From positions 434,001 through 498,000 of the forward strand of contig CP093061.1 of assembly GCA_029027265.1 (NCBI GenBank): a stretch of DNA of 64,000 nt. Direction: 5' to 3'. This DNA comes from Sulfurospirillum_A sp029027265. Lineage in GTDB: Bacteria > Campylobacterota > Campylobacteria > Campylobacterales > Sulfurospirillaceae. Made by a program: the position numbers and the translations under genes. The notes under the pieces were generated by a model. It was not told the DNA's origin and made no database searches. It was given only the letters and a program-made list of their open reading frames with translations. This document shows, piece by piece, positions 55,051 through 63,660 of the stretch. The stretch's first letter is position 1, and each line of letters begins with the position of its first letter.

Positions 55051-56190
55051 TTATTCGAAAAAACCTTTTTTTATAATTTCTCCATTTTTTACACAAAACT
55101 CACCTTTTGCAATAACATCTTTTATGTTCATTTCGTTATCGAAAACTACAAAATCTGCATCGTTTCCAATTTTTATTTCACCTTTTTTATGAAAATTTAA
55201 AAATGACGCTACATTTTTTGTCATGAGTGCTATAACATTTTCCATAGGCAAAACTTTGTGGTCTATCAACTCTTTTATAACTTTAATATTTGCCTTACAT
55301 GAAGCTGAACCAAAGCCTTTAAGTTCACCAGCATTATTGAACTTCGGAATACTTCCATTCCCATCTGAACTAAGAGAAACTCTATTTAAGTTTAATCCAT
55401 TTTTAAGTCCATAGGCAAACACTTCATATAATGGTGCAAAGTTACTGCCACTAGTTGTAACATCTATAAATCCCCCCATTTTTTGGAATTTTAAAGATTC
55501 TTTAAACAACTCTTTTGTTCTAGCTGTATGTGTTGGTTCAAAGTAATTTATTGGGAATTGATAATCATTAATTATTCTAAAAATATTATCTAATTTTGAT
55601 TCTAATGCTCCCATGTGCATATGTAAAACTCCACCTTTTTTTGAAATCATACCACCAACTCTTATATCGGATAACATTTTTATAAGCTCTTCATCAGTAG
55701 GAAAGCTACAGCGATTATCTGATAGTGCAATTTTTACACCAATAACTTTATCTATTAAAACCATATCGTTTAGAATTGTTTCTGTAATAGTATTTGTAGG
55801 AAATCTATATGATCCAGTGTACATGTAAGTTGAAATTCCCTCGAATTCAAGTGCATTAACTTTTGCATATAGATTTTCCAAACTTCTAGTGCATCCATCT
55901 GTTCCTAAAAGTCCAACAACCGTGGTGATTCCATACTTTACAAGTTCACTTAAAGTTATTTCTGGAGTTCTTGAGTGATAACCAGCTTCTCCTCCTCCAC
56001 CTGTCACATGAACATGATGATCTATAAACCCAGGGGTTAATATATGTCCTTTTAAATCAATTATTTCAAGTTTTGGTATATTTAAAGATAAATCTTTATC
56101 TACCATTAAAATAGATGAGCCTCCAATTAATACATCTCTAACACCTAAGTTTTGTGGTGCATAAACATGTGCATTTTTTAATAACTTCAT
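55051..56190 (-). CDS. iadA: Isoaspartyl dipeptidase
   Basis: 379 residues, amidohydrolase fold. Metal ligands in IDHHVHVTGGGGEAGYHSR, the substrate loop TDGCTRS, and the catalytic Asp in SSDGNGSIPKF. Hydrolyses beta-aspartyl dipeptides from damaged protein. Convergent with mnmA; TAAGGAAAC lies before the start. Rightmost gene that contains a TACATGTA copy (55820). Confidence 0.9.
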   Translation of the reverse strand: MKLLKNAHVYAPQNLGVRDVLIGGSSILMVDKDLSLNIPKLEIIDLKGHILTPGFIDHHVHVTGGGGEAGYHSRTPEITLSELVKYGITTVVGLLGTDGCTRSLENLYAKVNALEFEGISTYMYTGSYRFPTNTITETILNDMVLIDKVIGVKIALSDNRCSFPTDEELIKMLSDIRVGGMISKKGGVLHMHMGALESKLDNIFRIINDYQFPINYFEPTHTARTKELFKESLKFQKMGGFIDVTTSGSNFAPLYEVFAYGLKNGLNLNRVSLSSDGNGSIPKFNNAGELKGFGSASCKANIKVIKELIDHKVLPMENVIALMTKNVASFLNFHKKGEIKIGNDADFVVFDNEMNIKDVIAKGEFCVKNGEIIKKGFFE

Positions 56191-56270
56191 AATGTTTCCT
56201 TAATAAACTAAAAAATTCATGACGAATATACAAAGAAGAGTACATAACATAGGTATGGTATTTCGTTTAG

Positions 56271-56411
56271 CGCTATGAGAAACTATTAGCTGAGGAACAA
56301 TCCTGCTTGTTGCCACAACCTAAACCATATAATGGAATCCATCCAAAGATTGTAGTTGATAATATACTTAAAAATGGGTATAAAGTCAATAATAGACCTA
56401 CAAAATTCAAG
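56271..56411 (+). pseudogene. Unrecognised coding remnant, possibly transposase C-terminus
   Basis: An open stretch without start encodes YEKLLAEEQSCLLPQPKPYN and further residues, then meets an orphan IS end. Its Pro-rich LLPQPKPY segment is loosely like IS21-type transposase tails, but I cannot assign it. The rest of 56191-56270 shows nothing. Confidence 0.3.
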
Positions 56412-56428
56412 GGGTTATGCAAGAAGTC
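56412..56428. repeat. Orphan terminal repeat of IS element B
   Basis: GGGTTATGCAAGAAGTC, identical to the right 17-bp end of the IS at 28995-29898, followed by TA (56429-56430). No other part of the element is present, so a deletion or recombination removed the rest. Confidence 0.7.
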
Positions 56429-56430
56429 TA

Positions 56431-57138
56431 TTATATAATATGTTCAAAGGTACACTTAAATATCACACGCCCAAGAACTTTAAAATCATCTAAACCACTT
56501 TCTGGAATTTCAAATGTTTCATATCTCTCATTATCAGATATTAAACGAACAGATTTTGTTACTGGATTTACTTGAATACGTTTGATATAGGTTCTGTTTT
56601 TATATACAATTAAATACATAATACTATTATACAACTCTTCATCAGATGCAACAGTAGAAATAAATACCTTATCTCCATTGTTAATTGTAGGACTCATAGA
56701 TGACCCAACAATAGTAACCATTTTTAAATGATCTAATTTTTCACCTTCTGCAAATCGATTAATAATGTTTTGAGAGACAGATAAATAATGCTTGTCTTTT
56801 AAATGTTCTTCTACAGCTAAAATATCAATGTTCTTGTGTTCTTCATTAAAAAAGGAATTAATGACTATATTATCATCTTTTTTTTCTTGTCCATACAAAT
56901 TATCATTTTTAACACCAGCTAATAACCAATCCAAAGAAATATCTCGTTTTAGACATAAAGCAATCAATAATTCATAAGGAATTTTTTCTCTTCTGATCCA
57001 TGTTGAAAAAGTTGCATAATTTACTTCAAGTAAATCACTTAAATCTTTGGATTGATTAACATTAAAATAACTCATCAATCTTTCAATTATTGCAGAAAAA
57101 TTGGTTTGGTTTTCATTATAAGTTTCTATAATTTTCAT
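56431..57138 (-). CDS. LexA/S24-type repressor with N-terminal HTH
   Basis: 235 residues. N-terminal CI-like helix-turn-helix (LSDLLEVNYATFSTWIRREKIP) and a C-terminal S24 peptidase domain with the Ser nucleophile in VGSSMSPTINNGD and the Lys in RTYIKRIQ. Phage-type repressors of this kind cleave themselves on DNA damage. No phage structural genes are near. Its stop abuts the orphan IS end, so a few C-terminal residues could have changed. Confidence 0.82.
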   Translation of the reverse strand: MKIIETYNENQTNFSAIIERLMSYFNVNQSKDLSDLLEVNYATFSTWIRREKIPYELLIALCLKRDISLDWLLAGVKNDNLYGQEKKDDNIVINSFFNEEHKNIDILAVEEHLKDKHYLSVSQNIINRFAEGEKLDHLKMVTIVGSSMSPTINNGDKVFISTVASDEELYNSIMYLIVYKNRTYIKRIQVNPVTKSVRLISDNERYETFEIPESGLDDFKVLGRVIFKCTFEHII

Positions 57139-57398
57139 TTTTACCTCTTTTTAGCTTATTAATATTCTAATTGTACAATAAAAAGTGTAATATTGAAACA
57201 TTTTGAATATTTTATATCTAACTTATTTAAATTTTGCGTATTATTATTGGTTTTATGCAATAATTGAATAAGTTATACTTTAATAAATATTAGAACTATA
57301 ATACAATAAAAACTTTAATAATGAATATTAAATAGTTTTAATATTATTTTGAAAATTAATTATAGATGTTAAAAGTTTTTATTAATAAAGGAGTACCG

Positions 57399-57461
57399 AT
57401 GGTAAACAATATTAAAGAATTTTTTGGAACATTAGTAAGCTCAATACAGTTGTTCTCGTAA
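57399..57461 (+). pseudogene. 20-residue ORF with strong ribosome site
   Basis: AAAGGAG lies eight bases before ATG 57399; the product is MVNNIKEFFGTLVSSIQLFS. It may be a leader peptide or the first fragment of a decayed transposase that continues at 57485. Confidence 0.3.
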
Positions 57462-57484
57462 TTTTAAATGGACAGGTATCTTTT

Positions 57485-57553
57485 ATGAGCGTAAAAGAAC
57501 TAGACAGAATTAGAGTAGTTTCTCAACCGGCTGTTGAAAAACTCATTGAATAA
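57485..57553 (+). pseudogene. N-terminal transposase remnant
   Basis: Encodes MSVKELDRIRVVSQPAVEKL and stops; the frame is readable slightly upstream as ILNGQVSF. The MSxKELDRxRVV opening is that of several IS transposases. Only the start remains. Confidence 0.4.
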
Positions 57554-57597
57554 AAATACAAAAATATTGAACTGATATAATAATTTAAAGGAATTTT

Positions 57598-58743
57598 ATG
57601 AAACATAACAAAATCAAATCTTTTCATTTTACAGAGATAATTGTACCTGCTAAAGAAGGTATGATTTCGAGTAAGAGTATTAATAAACCTTTACACATGT
57701 TACCTGTTATAAAAAAAGCAAGTGATGGCTGGTCTGCACAATTTGACGAACTTCCTAAACTAATAGTAAGATTAGAATTAGAAAATGGCATTATTGGTTT
57801 TGGAGAATTTTATAGAGATCATAATATGGAGTTGGTTAAAAGTATTGCCGAATCACTTATTGGTGTAGACTTGAAATCTTTATCTTTAAGAAAACTTCCT
57901 ATTGGTTTATATAGAGAATATGATGGTTTTGAGTGTTGTATTTGGGATGCTTATGCTAAATTACATGGATTAAGAGTGGTTGATTTATTAGGAGGACCTT
58001 TACAAGATAAAGTGAAAGTAGGTTCTTGGTCTTCACATAGAGAAGTATCAGAAGTAGGAGCTGTTGCTAAAAACTTTGCTCAAATGGGATACGATAGTAT
58101 TAAATTTAAAGCTGACTTAGAAGATGATGTAGTTGCTACTTGTGAAGAAATTAAAAAAGCAGCTCCAAATATGACGGTTATTTTTGATCCAAATCAAAGA
58201 TGGGAAAACTTTGGTGAGACTAAAAAGATTGTAAGAGATTTAGAAAAAGTTGGTAATGTTTTTTGTTTAGAAGATCCTATCCCTTTTTGGATGATTCAAG
58301 ATTATGCCTCTTTAAGAGAATTTACAGATATTAAAATTGTACGACATGTCTCTTTGCCTTATATTTATCAAGGTCAGAGAGTACATGATGTAATTAATAT
58401 TTTAAATCACAGATCTGCTGATGGTTTTAATTTTAATGCAGGACTTGCAAAATTTCAACAACAAGATTTAATTGCAAATGCGGCTAATATGTACTCTTGG
58501 CATGGATCAGAAATTGATTTAGGTATTTTAGAAGCTATGTATATACACCAAGTATCTGCTACGCAAAATTGTATTTGGCCTAGTGATATCTTTGGTAGAC
58601 TTATTAGAAGCCATGACTTATTAAAAACACCACTAAAAATAGAAGCACCTTATGCTTATTTACCAGAAGGTTTAGGTTTGGGTATAGAACTTGATGAGGA
58701 GGTAATTGAATCATTTAAGACTAATGAGCTATTTGTTTCATAA
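57598..58743 (+). CDS. Enolase-superfamily enzyme (mandelate racemase/muconate-cycloisomerase-like)
   Basis: 381 residues. The lysine pair Lys169-x-Lys171 (SIKFKAD), Asp197 in IFDPNQRW and Glu225 in FCLEDPIPF are visible. The third metal-ligand position, normally Glu or Asp in the next strand, reads IKIVRHVSL, so it is His or absent; His302 in SWHGSEID may act in catalysis. The neighbours (ABC sugar importer, SDR) suggest sugar-acid dehydration or epimerisation; the substrate cannot be told. First gene of the module, with TATAAT and AAAGGA upstream. Confidence 0.75.
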   Translation: MKHNKIKSFHFTEIIVPAKEGMISSKSINKPLHMLPVIKKASDGWSAQFDELPKLIVRLELENGIIGFGEFYRDHNMELVKSIAESLIGVDLKSLSLRKLPIGLYREYDGFECCIWDAYAKLHGLRVVDLLGGPLQDKVKVGSWSSHREVSEVGAVAKNFAQMGYDSIKFKADLEDDVVATCEEIKKAAPNMTVIFDPNQRWENFGETKKIVRDLEKVGNVFCLEDPIPFWMIQDYASLREFTDIKIVRHVSLPYIYQGQRVHDVINILNHRSADGFNFNAGLAKFQQQDLIANAANMYSWHGSEIDLGILEAMYIHQVSATQNCIWPSDIFGRLIRSHDLLKTPLKIEAPYAYLPEGLGLGIELDEEVIESFKTNELFVS

Positions 58744-58764
58744 AATACTAAAGGTATTTTTTTT
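58742..58764 (+). terminator. Terminator or attenuator after the enolase-family gene
   Basis: Stem AAAATAC (58742-58748), loop TAAAG, stem GTATTTT (58754-58760) with the T-run continuing to 58764. It may separate this gene from the transporter operon. Confidence 0.55.
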
Positions 58765-58804
58765 GGACAGAAAATATCTTCTACGTTTTATGTTTTATGT
58801 TTAT

Positions 58805-58818
58805 TGACAATATTGTCA
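58805..58818. promoter_or_regulatory. 14-bp palindromic operator before the transporter genes
   Basis: TGACAATATTGTCA is a perfect palindrome 20 bp before the solute-binding-protein start; TTGACA of a possible -35 overlaps it. No matching regulator gene lies in the window. Confidence 0.5.
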
Positions 58819-58838
58819 TAATTAATTAAAGGAATATT

Positions 58839-60065
58839 ATGAAAAAAAGTATTTTAAGAGTATTAACTGGAGTTTTCGTATTATCAACATTGAGTTACGC
58901 ATCAACAATAAGAGTATCGGTTCCTGCATATGCAGATAGTACAAAACCAGCATTTGAAAAGATTGTTTCTGATTTTGAAAAAGAAAATCCTGAAATTAAT
59001 GTTAAATTAGAAGTAGGTTCTTGGTCATCATGGCAACAAAAGATTCAAACAGATTTTTTCTCTGGTGGAAATGCAGATTTGATTTATTCAACAAGAGCTT
59101 GGGTTCCTACTTATGCTGCTGCTAACAAAATCGTTGCTCTAGATTCTTATCTTTCGGATAGTGAAAAAGCACAATTTCCAAAATCTCTGTTAGAAGCTGC
59201 AAAAGTAAACGGAAAATTATATGCACTTCCTAGTGTAACATCTGCTAGAAACTTATACGTTAACTTAGATTTATTAAAAAAAGCAGGTGCTAAAGTCCCT
59301 AAAACTTGGGCAGAACTTGAAGAAACAGCTAGATTAGTATCTAAAAACACAGATGCTGCTGGTTTTGGTATTCAAGGAAAAGAAGTAGAAATGGAAAAAT
59401 ACTTTTATTATGTTTTATGGAACTTTGGTGGTTCTGTTTTAGATAAAACTGTTGGCGGTACTAAATCTGCTCTTAATTCTCCAGAAGCATTAAAAGCGGC
59501 ACAATATTATAATAATTTAATTAAAAATGGATATTCTCAAAAAAATGTAACTTCTTATAATAGAGAAGATTTACAAGAATTATTTAAACAAAATAAATTA
59601 GCAATGATGATTAGTCATGGAGTATTAGCAGAGCAAATTTCAAGTGAAGGTCATAATATTGACTTTATACAAACGGATGTACCAGGTATGGTTAAAGGTA
59701 AAAAAGGAATTACATTAGGCGTAATTGATGCTGTTCATTTATCAGCTAATTCTAAAAATAAAAAAGATGCTATAAAATTTTTAATGTTTACTTATAAACC
59801 TAAATATCAAGCAGATTGGATTGCAAAAGCAAATCTTTTACCTGTAACGATTGAAGCTGGAAAAGATAAAGCCTTTGAAGCAAAACATTTACAAGCTATG
59901 ATTTCTGCTGTTCCTAATGCAAAATTTGCATTTATTCATCCAAAATCAACAAAAATTATTGATATTTTAAGAAATGAACTACAAGCAATATATTCTGGTA
60001 AAAAAACACCAGAAGAAGCTTTAAAAACTGCAAATAGAAAAATCAATAGAGCAGCAAGAAAATAG
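58839..60065 (+). CDS. ABC transporter substrate-binding protein, sugar type (family 1)
   Basis: 408 residues. Signal peptide ending near LSTLSYAS, then a MalE/UgpB-like fold (FEKENPEINVKLEVGSWSSW, FSGGNADLIYSTRAWVP, LYALPSVTSARNLYVN). It binds the substrate in the periplasm for the two permeases encoded next. AAAGGAATATT precedes ATG. Sugar transporters of this class are uncommon in chemolithotrophic Campylobacterota. Confidence 0.9.
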   Translation: MKKSILRVLTGVFVLSTLSYASTIRVSVPAYADSTKPAFEKIVSDFEKENPEINVKLEVGSWSSWQQKIQTDFFSGGNADLIYSTRAWVPTYAAANKIVALDSYLSDSEKAQFPKSLLEAAKVNGKLYALPSVTSARNLYVNLDLLKKAGAKVPKTWAELEETARLVSKNTDAAGFGIQGKEVEMEKYFYYVLWNFGGSVLDKTVGGTKSALNSPEALKAAQYYNNLIKNGYSQKNVTSYNREDLQELFKQNKLAMMISHGVLAEQISSEGHNIDFIQTDVPGMVKGKKGITLGVIDAVHLSANSKNKKDAIKFLMFTYKPKYQADWIAKANLLPVTIEAGKDKAFEAKHLQAMISAVPNAKFAFIHPKSTKIIDILRNELQAIYSGKKTPEEALKTANRKINRAARK

Positions 60066-60067
60066 TT

Positions 60068-60937
60068 ATGAATAAAAATTCTTTAAAACCACTATTATAT
60101 ATAGCACCAAGCTTTTTACTTGCATTTATTATTATTTCTTATCCGATTATAGATTTAATCAGATTATCTGTAAATGATGTAGGAAGTTTTGGTGATTTAA
60201 ATGGTTTTATTGGATTATTGAATTATCAAGATGTATTTGAAGATGAATTGTTCTTTGAAGTGTTATTACGTACACTCATTTGGACACTAAGCGTAGTTCT
60301 AGGAACGGTAGTAATATCCGTTCCTATTGCTTTAGCACTTAATGAAGATTTTTATGGGAAAGGTATTGCTACTACTATTATTATGTTACCATGGGCTATC
60401 TCTTTAGCAATGACAGCTGTAATATGGAAGTGGATATTAAATCCTGATTATGGAATGCTAAATAGTGTTCTTTTATCATTTGGTTTAATTGATGAAAATA
60501 TAGGATGGTTAGCAAACGCCAGTACTGCTTTTCCCATGCAAATTCTTATTGGAATTTTAGTTTCTATTCCTTTTACTATTTCGATTTTAATGGGTGGATT
60601 GACCTCAATTCCAAGAGATATATATGAAGCTGCTTTTTTAGATGGAGCTTCTTATTTTGCCAGATTAAGGACATTAACCCTGCCTTTATTAAAACCATTT
60701 ATAAACATAGCAATTGTTTTAAATGTAATATATGTCTTTAACTCTTTTCCAATAATTTGGATTTTAACGGAAGGTGGGCCTTCTAATTCTACAGATATTT
60801 TGCCTACTTATCTTTATAAAATGGCATTTCAATATGGAGAGATTGGTTTAGCAGCTGCTGTTTCTATTATTATGTTGTCATTATTATTGATGTTTACATT
60901 TTTATATGCTTATGTAGCGATGAAAGAAAAGAAATGA
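60068..60937 (+). CDS. ABC transporter permease, MalF/UgpA type
   Basis: 289 residues, six helices. The EAA loop that contacts the ATPase reads EAAFLDGASYFARLRTLTLP. Starts two bases after the binding-protein stop and overlaps the next permease by four bases. Confidence 0.9.
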   Translation: MNKNSLKPLLYIAPSFLLAFIIISYPIIDLIRLSVNDVGSFGDLNGFIGLLNYQDVFEDELFFEVLLRTLIWTLSVVLGTVVISVPIALALNEDFYGKGIATTIIMLPWAISLAMTAVIWKWILNPDYGMLNSVLLSFGLIDENIGWLANASTAFPMQILIGILVSIPFTISILMGGLTSIPRDIYEAAFLDGASYFARLRTLTLPLLKPFINIAIVLNVIYVFNSFPIIWILTEGGPSNSTDILPTYLYKMAFQYGEIGLAAAVSIIMLSLLLMFTFLYAYVAMKEKK

Positions 60938-61764
60938 AAAATAAAAAAATAATTAAAACTATCATTTGTTGGTTAGTATTGCTTCCTGTAATGCTTACGG
61001 TTTTATTTCCCTTTGTTGTAACAGTATTAACAGCTTTAAAACCAAGAAATGAATTAACACAAATACCTCCTAATTTTTTGCCAAGCTCCTTTCAATGGGG
61101 CAATTTTTTAGAAGTTTGGCAACATACAAATATTGTTAGTTCACTGATTAATTCTTTGTTTATAAGTACCGTTGCAACCCTCATAGCTTTAGTTGTAGCA
61201 GCTCCTTGTGCCTATGCTATGACACGTTTTGATTTTAAAGGGAAAACAGCTTATAGATTCTTTTTATTAGTAACACAAATGTTATCCCCAATTGTTTTAG
61301 TCCTTGGATTATTTAGATTAATGGTTTACATGGGCGTTGTTGATTCACTTGGATTTTTATCTGTGATATATGCTGCTTTTAATATTGCATTTTGTGTATG
61401 GATGTTGCAAAGTTATTTTGAAACTATTCCTAAAGATTTAGAAGAATCTGCATGGATTGAAGGAGCAAGTCGTTTTAGAAGTTTATTGACCATTTTCTTG
61501 CCACTTGCACTTCCCGCTGTTGTAATTGTTGCCATGTTTACATTTGTAAATTCATGGAATGAATTTATTATTGCTTTTTCAACACTCAGAGATGCATCTT
61601 CTTATACAATTCAATTAGGAATTATAGAAATGACGGGTTATTATTCAATACGGTGGGATTATATTATGGTTTCAGTAATTATGGCAACCATTCCTGTAGC
61701 TATTCTTTTTGCTTGGTTACAAAAACATTTAATAGGCGGATTAACTTCTGGTTCCGTGAAATAA
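60934..61764 (+). CDS. ABC transporter permease, MalG/UgpE type
   Basis: 276 residues, six helices. The EAA loop is ESAWIEGASRFRSLLTIFLP, and the typical MalG-like N-terminus (ALKPRNELTQIPPNFLPSS) is present. Forms the membrane channel with the preceding permease. Confidence 0.9.
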   Translation: MKNKKIIKTIICWLVLLPVMLTVLFPFVVTVLTALKPRNELTQIPPNFLPSSFQWGNFLEVWQHTNIVSSLINSLFISTVATLIALVVAAPCAYAMTRFDFKGKTAYRFFLLVTQMLSPIVLVLGLFRLMVYMGVVDSLGFLSVIYAAFNIAFCVWMLQSYFETIPKDLEESAWIEGASRFRSLLTIFLPLALPAVVIVAMFTFVNSWNEFIIAFSTLRDASSYTIQLGIIEMTGYYSIRWDYIMVSVIMATIPVAILFAWLQKHLIGGLTSGSVK

Positions 61765-61778
61765 GTTAAGGACATAAA

Positions 61779-62576
61779 ATGAGATTTAAAGATAAAGTTG
61801 TTGTTATTACAGGTGCTGCTGGTGAAATGGCACAAGAAATGACACGTCAAGTTATAAAAGAAGGTGGTTTTGTAGTGACTCTTGGTTTAAGAGCCACTAC
61901 TTTGGACCCTTTTTTAGATGAACTAAAAAAAGAAAACTTATTAGCTTTTAAAAGAGTAATAGCAAATATTTCTAATCAAAAAGAGATTGAAAAGATTATT
62001 GGTGAAGTTATAAGTGAGCATAAAAAAATTGATATTTTAATAAATCATGTTGGTGTAACTAATTCTGAAAGCCTTAAGACTACAAGTGTTCAATTATGGG
62101 AAGAAGATATTAATATTAATATTAATGGAACTTTCTATATTACAAATGCCTGTTTAGAACATATGAAAAAAGCACAACAAGGAACAATAATAACTATTGG
62201 TTCTGTAAATTCAGACAGATGTGTTGGAAATCCTGCTTATAGTGCTTCAAAAGCAGCACTAGTACAATACATGAATGCAATTGCCACTGAGTATGGACAA
62301 TATAATATTAGAGCAAATACAGTAAGTCCAGGAAGTGTAAGAACAAGAGCTTGGGATTTTAGAATTAAAAATAATCCTGAGATATTTGATAAATTATTAA
62401 AATGGTATCCTTTAAAACGCATTGCAACACCTGCTTGTGTTTCAAAAGCAACACTATTTTTAGCAAGTGATGATGCTTTTTGTATTTCAGGTGTTAATTT
62501 AAGAGTAGATGCAGGGCTTAGTGCTGGTATTGCACCTTTTGCTAAAGATATTACATCTGAAAGTTTTGGAGTTTAA
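61779..62576 (+). CDS. Short-chain dehydrogenase/reductase
   Basis: 265 residues. Catalytic Ser, Tyr and Lys are in TIGSVNSDR and AYSASKAA. The cofactor loop is unusual: TGAAGEMAQE instead of TGxxxGxG, and INHVG instead of NNAG. It presumably oxidises a sugar or sugar acid brought in by the adjacent importer. AAGGAC lies before the ATG; the ATPase gene follows after one base. Confidence 0.82.
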   Translation: MRFKDKVVVITGAAGEMAQEMTRQVIKEGGFVVTLGLRATTLDPFLDELKKENLLAFKRVIANISNQKEIEKIIGEVISEHKKIDILINHVGVTNSESLKTTSVQLWEEDINININGTFYITNACLEHMKKAQQGTIITIGSVNSDRCVGNPAYSASKAALVQYMNAIATEYGQYNIRANTVSPGSVRTRAWDFRIKNNPEIFDKLLKWYPLKRIATPACVSKATLFLASDDAFCISGVNLRVDAGLSAGIAPFAKDITSESFGV

Positions 62577-62577
62577 T

Positions 62578-63651
62578 ATGGGAACAATGTTATTAAAAGA
62601 GATTAAAAAAGATTATGATGGTATAGCAGTCCTCCATGGAATTAATGTTGATATAAAAGATGGTGAATTTATTGTTTTAATTGGAGAATCAGGATGTGGT
62701 AAATCAACACTTCTTAGAATGATTTGTGGTTTAGAAGAAATTTCTTCTGGTGAGCTAATAATAGATGGACAACTTGCTAATGATATTAGTCCTCAAAAAA
62801 GAGATATGTCAATGGTATTTCAATCTTATGCTTTGTATCCTCATATGAGTGTATATGAAAATATTGCGTATGGTTTAAAAATTTTAAAAATACCAAGAGA
62901 TGAGATTAAAAAGAAAGTAGAAGACGTAGCAAAACTATTAAATATTCATGATTATTTAAATAGATTACCTAAAAATCTCTCAGGAGGACAGCGACAAAGA
63001 GTTTCAATGGGAAGAGCAATTGTACGAAAACCTAAGTTCTTTTTGTTTGATGAACCATTGTCAAATCTTGATGCTAAACTTAGAGTTGTGATGAGAAATG
63101 AAATTAAATCTCTACAAAAAAAATTAAAAATAACAACTATTTATGTAACACATGATCAAGTTGAAGCTATGACAATGGCGGATAAAGTTGTATTAATGGA
63201 CAAGGGTTACGCTATTCAAATAGGATCTCCTGAGGACTTATATGATAGACCTAATTCTGTGTTTACAGCAACATTTTTAGGTAGTCCAAATATTACTTTA
63301 ATCTATGGAAAGATAAAAATTATTGATACTAAAAAAGTTTTACTTAGTGAAGATAAGATTATATTTCCAATTAAACAACTAGAATCTTTAAAGGAAGATG
63401 AGGAAGTTATTTTAGGCATAAGACCTAGAGATTTTTATTCATCTGAGAATACAAATGATTTTGAAGTAATAATTAATATACATGAATATACAGGTGCTGA
63501 AAATGTAATTTATGGACAAATTGGAGAAAATAAAGTTAATATTGCATTTTCTAGAAAAGAAAAATTTAACAAAGAGCAAGCTTTATATGTTGCATATGAA
63601 GTTGATAAAACACACATCTTTCACGCGAAAACAAAAAAAATAATTAATTAA
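62578..63651 (+). CDS. ABC transporter ATP-binding protein, MalK/UgpC type
   Basis: 357 residues from ATG 62578; the open frame upstream to 62509 lies inside the SDR gene. Walker A GESGCGKST at 36-44, signature LSGGQ at 134-138, Walker B FFLFDEP ending at 160, then a C-terminal TOBE-type regulatory domain (VILGIRPRDFY). It powers the importer. Confidence 0.93.
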   Translation: MGTMLLKEIKKDYDGIAVLHGINVDIKDGEFIVLIGESGCGKSTLLRMICGLEEISSGELIIDGQLANDISPQKRDMSMVFQSYALYPHMSVYENIAYGLKILKIPRDEIKKKVEDVAKLLNIHDYLNRLPKNLSGGQRQRVSMGRAIVRKPKFFLFDEPLSNLDAKLRVVMRNEIKSLQKKLKITTIYVTHDQVEAMTMADKVVLMDKGYAIQIGSPEDLYDRPNSVFTATFLGSPNITLIYGKIKIIDTKKVLLSEDKIIFPIKQLESLKEDEEVILGIRPRDFYSSENTNDFEVIINIHEYTGAENVIYGQIGENKVNIAFSRKEKFNKEQALYVAYEVDKTHIFHAKTKKIIN

Positions 63652-63660
63652 AGGAATAAT

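Larger units (their letters stand above)
956..55827. repeat. Dispersed palindromic octamer TACATGTA, 33 copies
   Basis: Copies start at 956, 1452, 1808, 1891, 2793, 11039, 11255, 12354, 12974, 14130, 15701, 16095, 16205, 18464, 18858, 24294, 24308, 26594, 34493, 36101, 36317, 36797, 36923, 43417, 44251, 45745, 45781, 47705, 47862, 49543, 49586, 54824 and 55820. Many extend to CTTTACATGTAAAG or CTCTACATGTAGAG. All but two lie in genes. Counted by eye. Confidence 0.8.
57139..57597. other. 459-bp intergenic region with operator and transposase debris
   Basis: Very AT-rich. It holds the S24 gene promoter region with the 10-bp palindrome ATTGTACAAT (57170-57179), two short frames (57399-57461 and 57485-57553) and a likely -10 TATAAT with AAAGGA ahead of the enolase-family gene at 57598. 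Confidence 0.5.

Noticed and set aside
54983..55192. Rightward frame after mnmA
   Set aside because: Mostly antisense to the 3' end of iadA; hydrophobic pattern is the mirror of AT-rich coding sequence.
56431..57138. Prophage indicated by the S24 repressor
   Set aside because: No integrase, capsid, terminase or lysis genes lie around it; only IS debris and a metabolic module.
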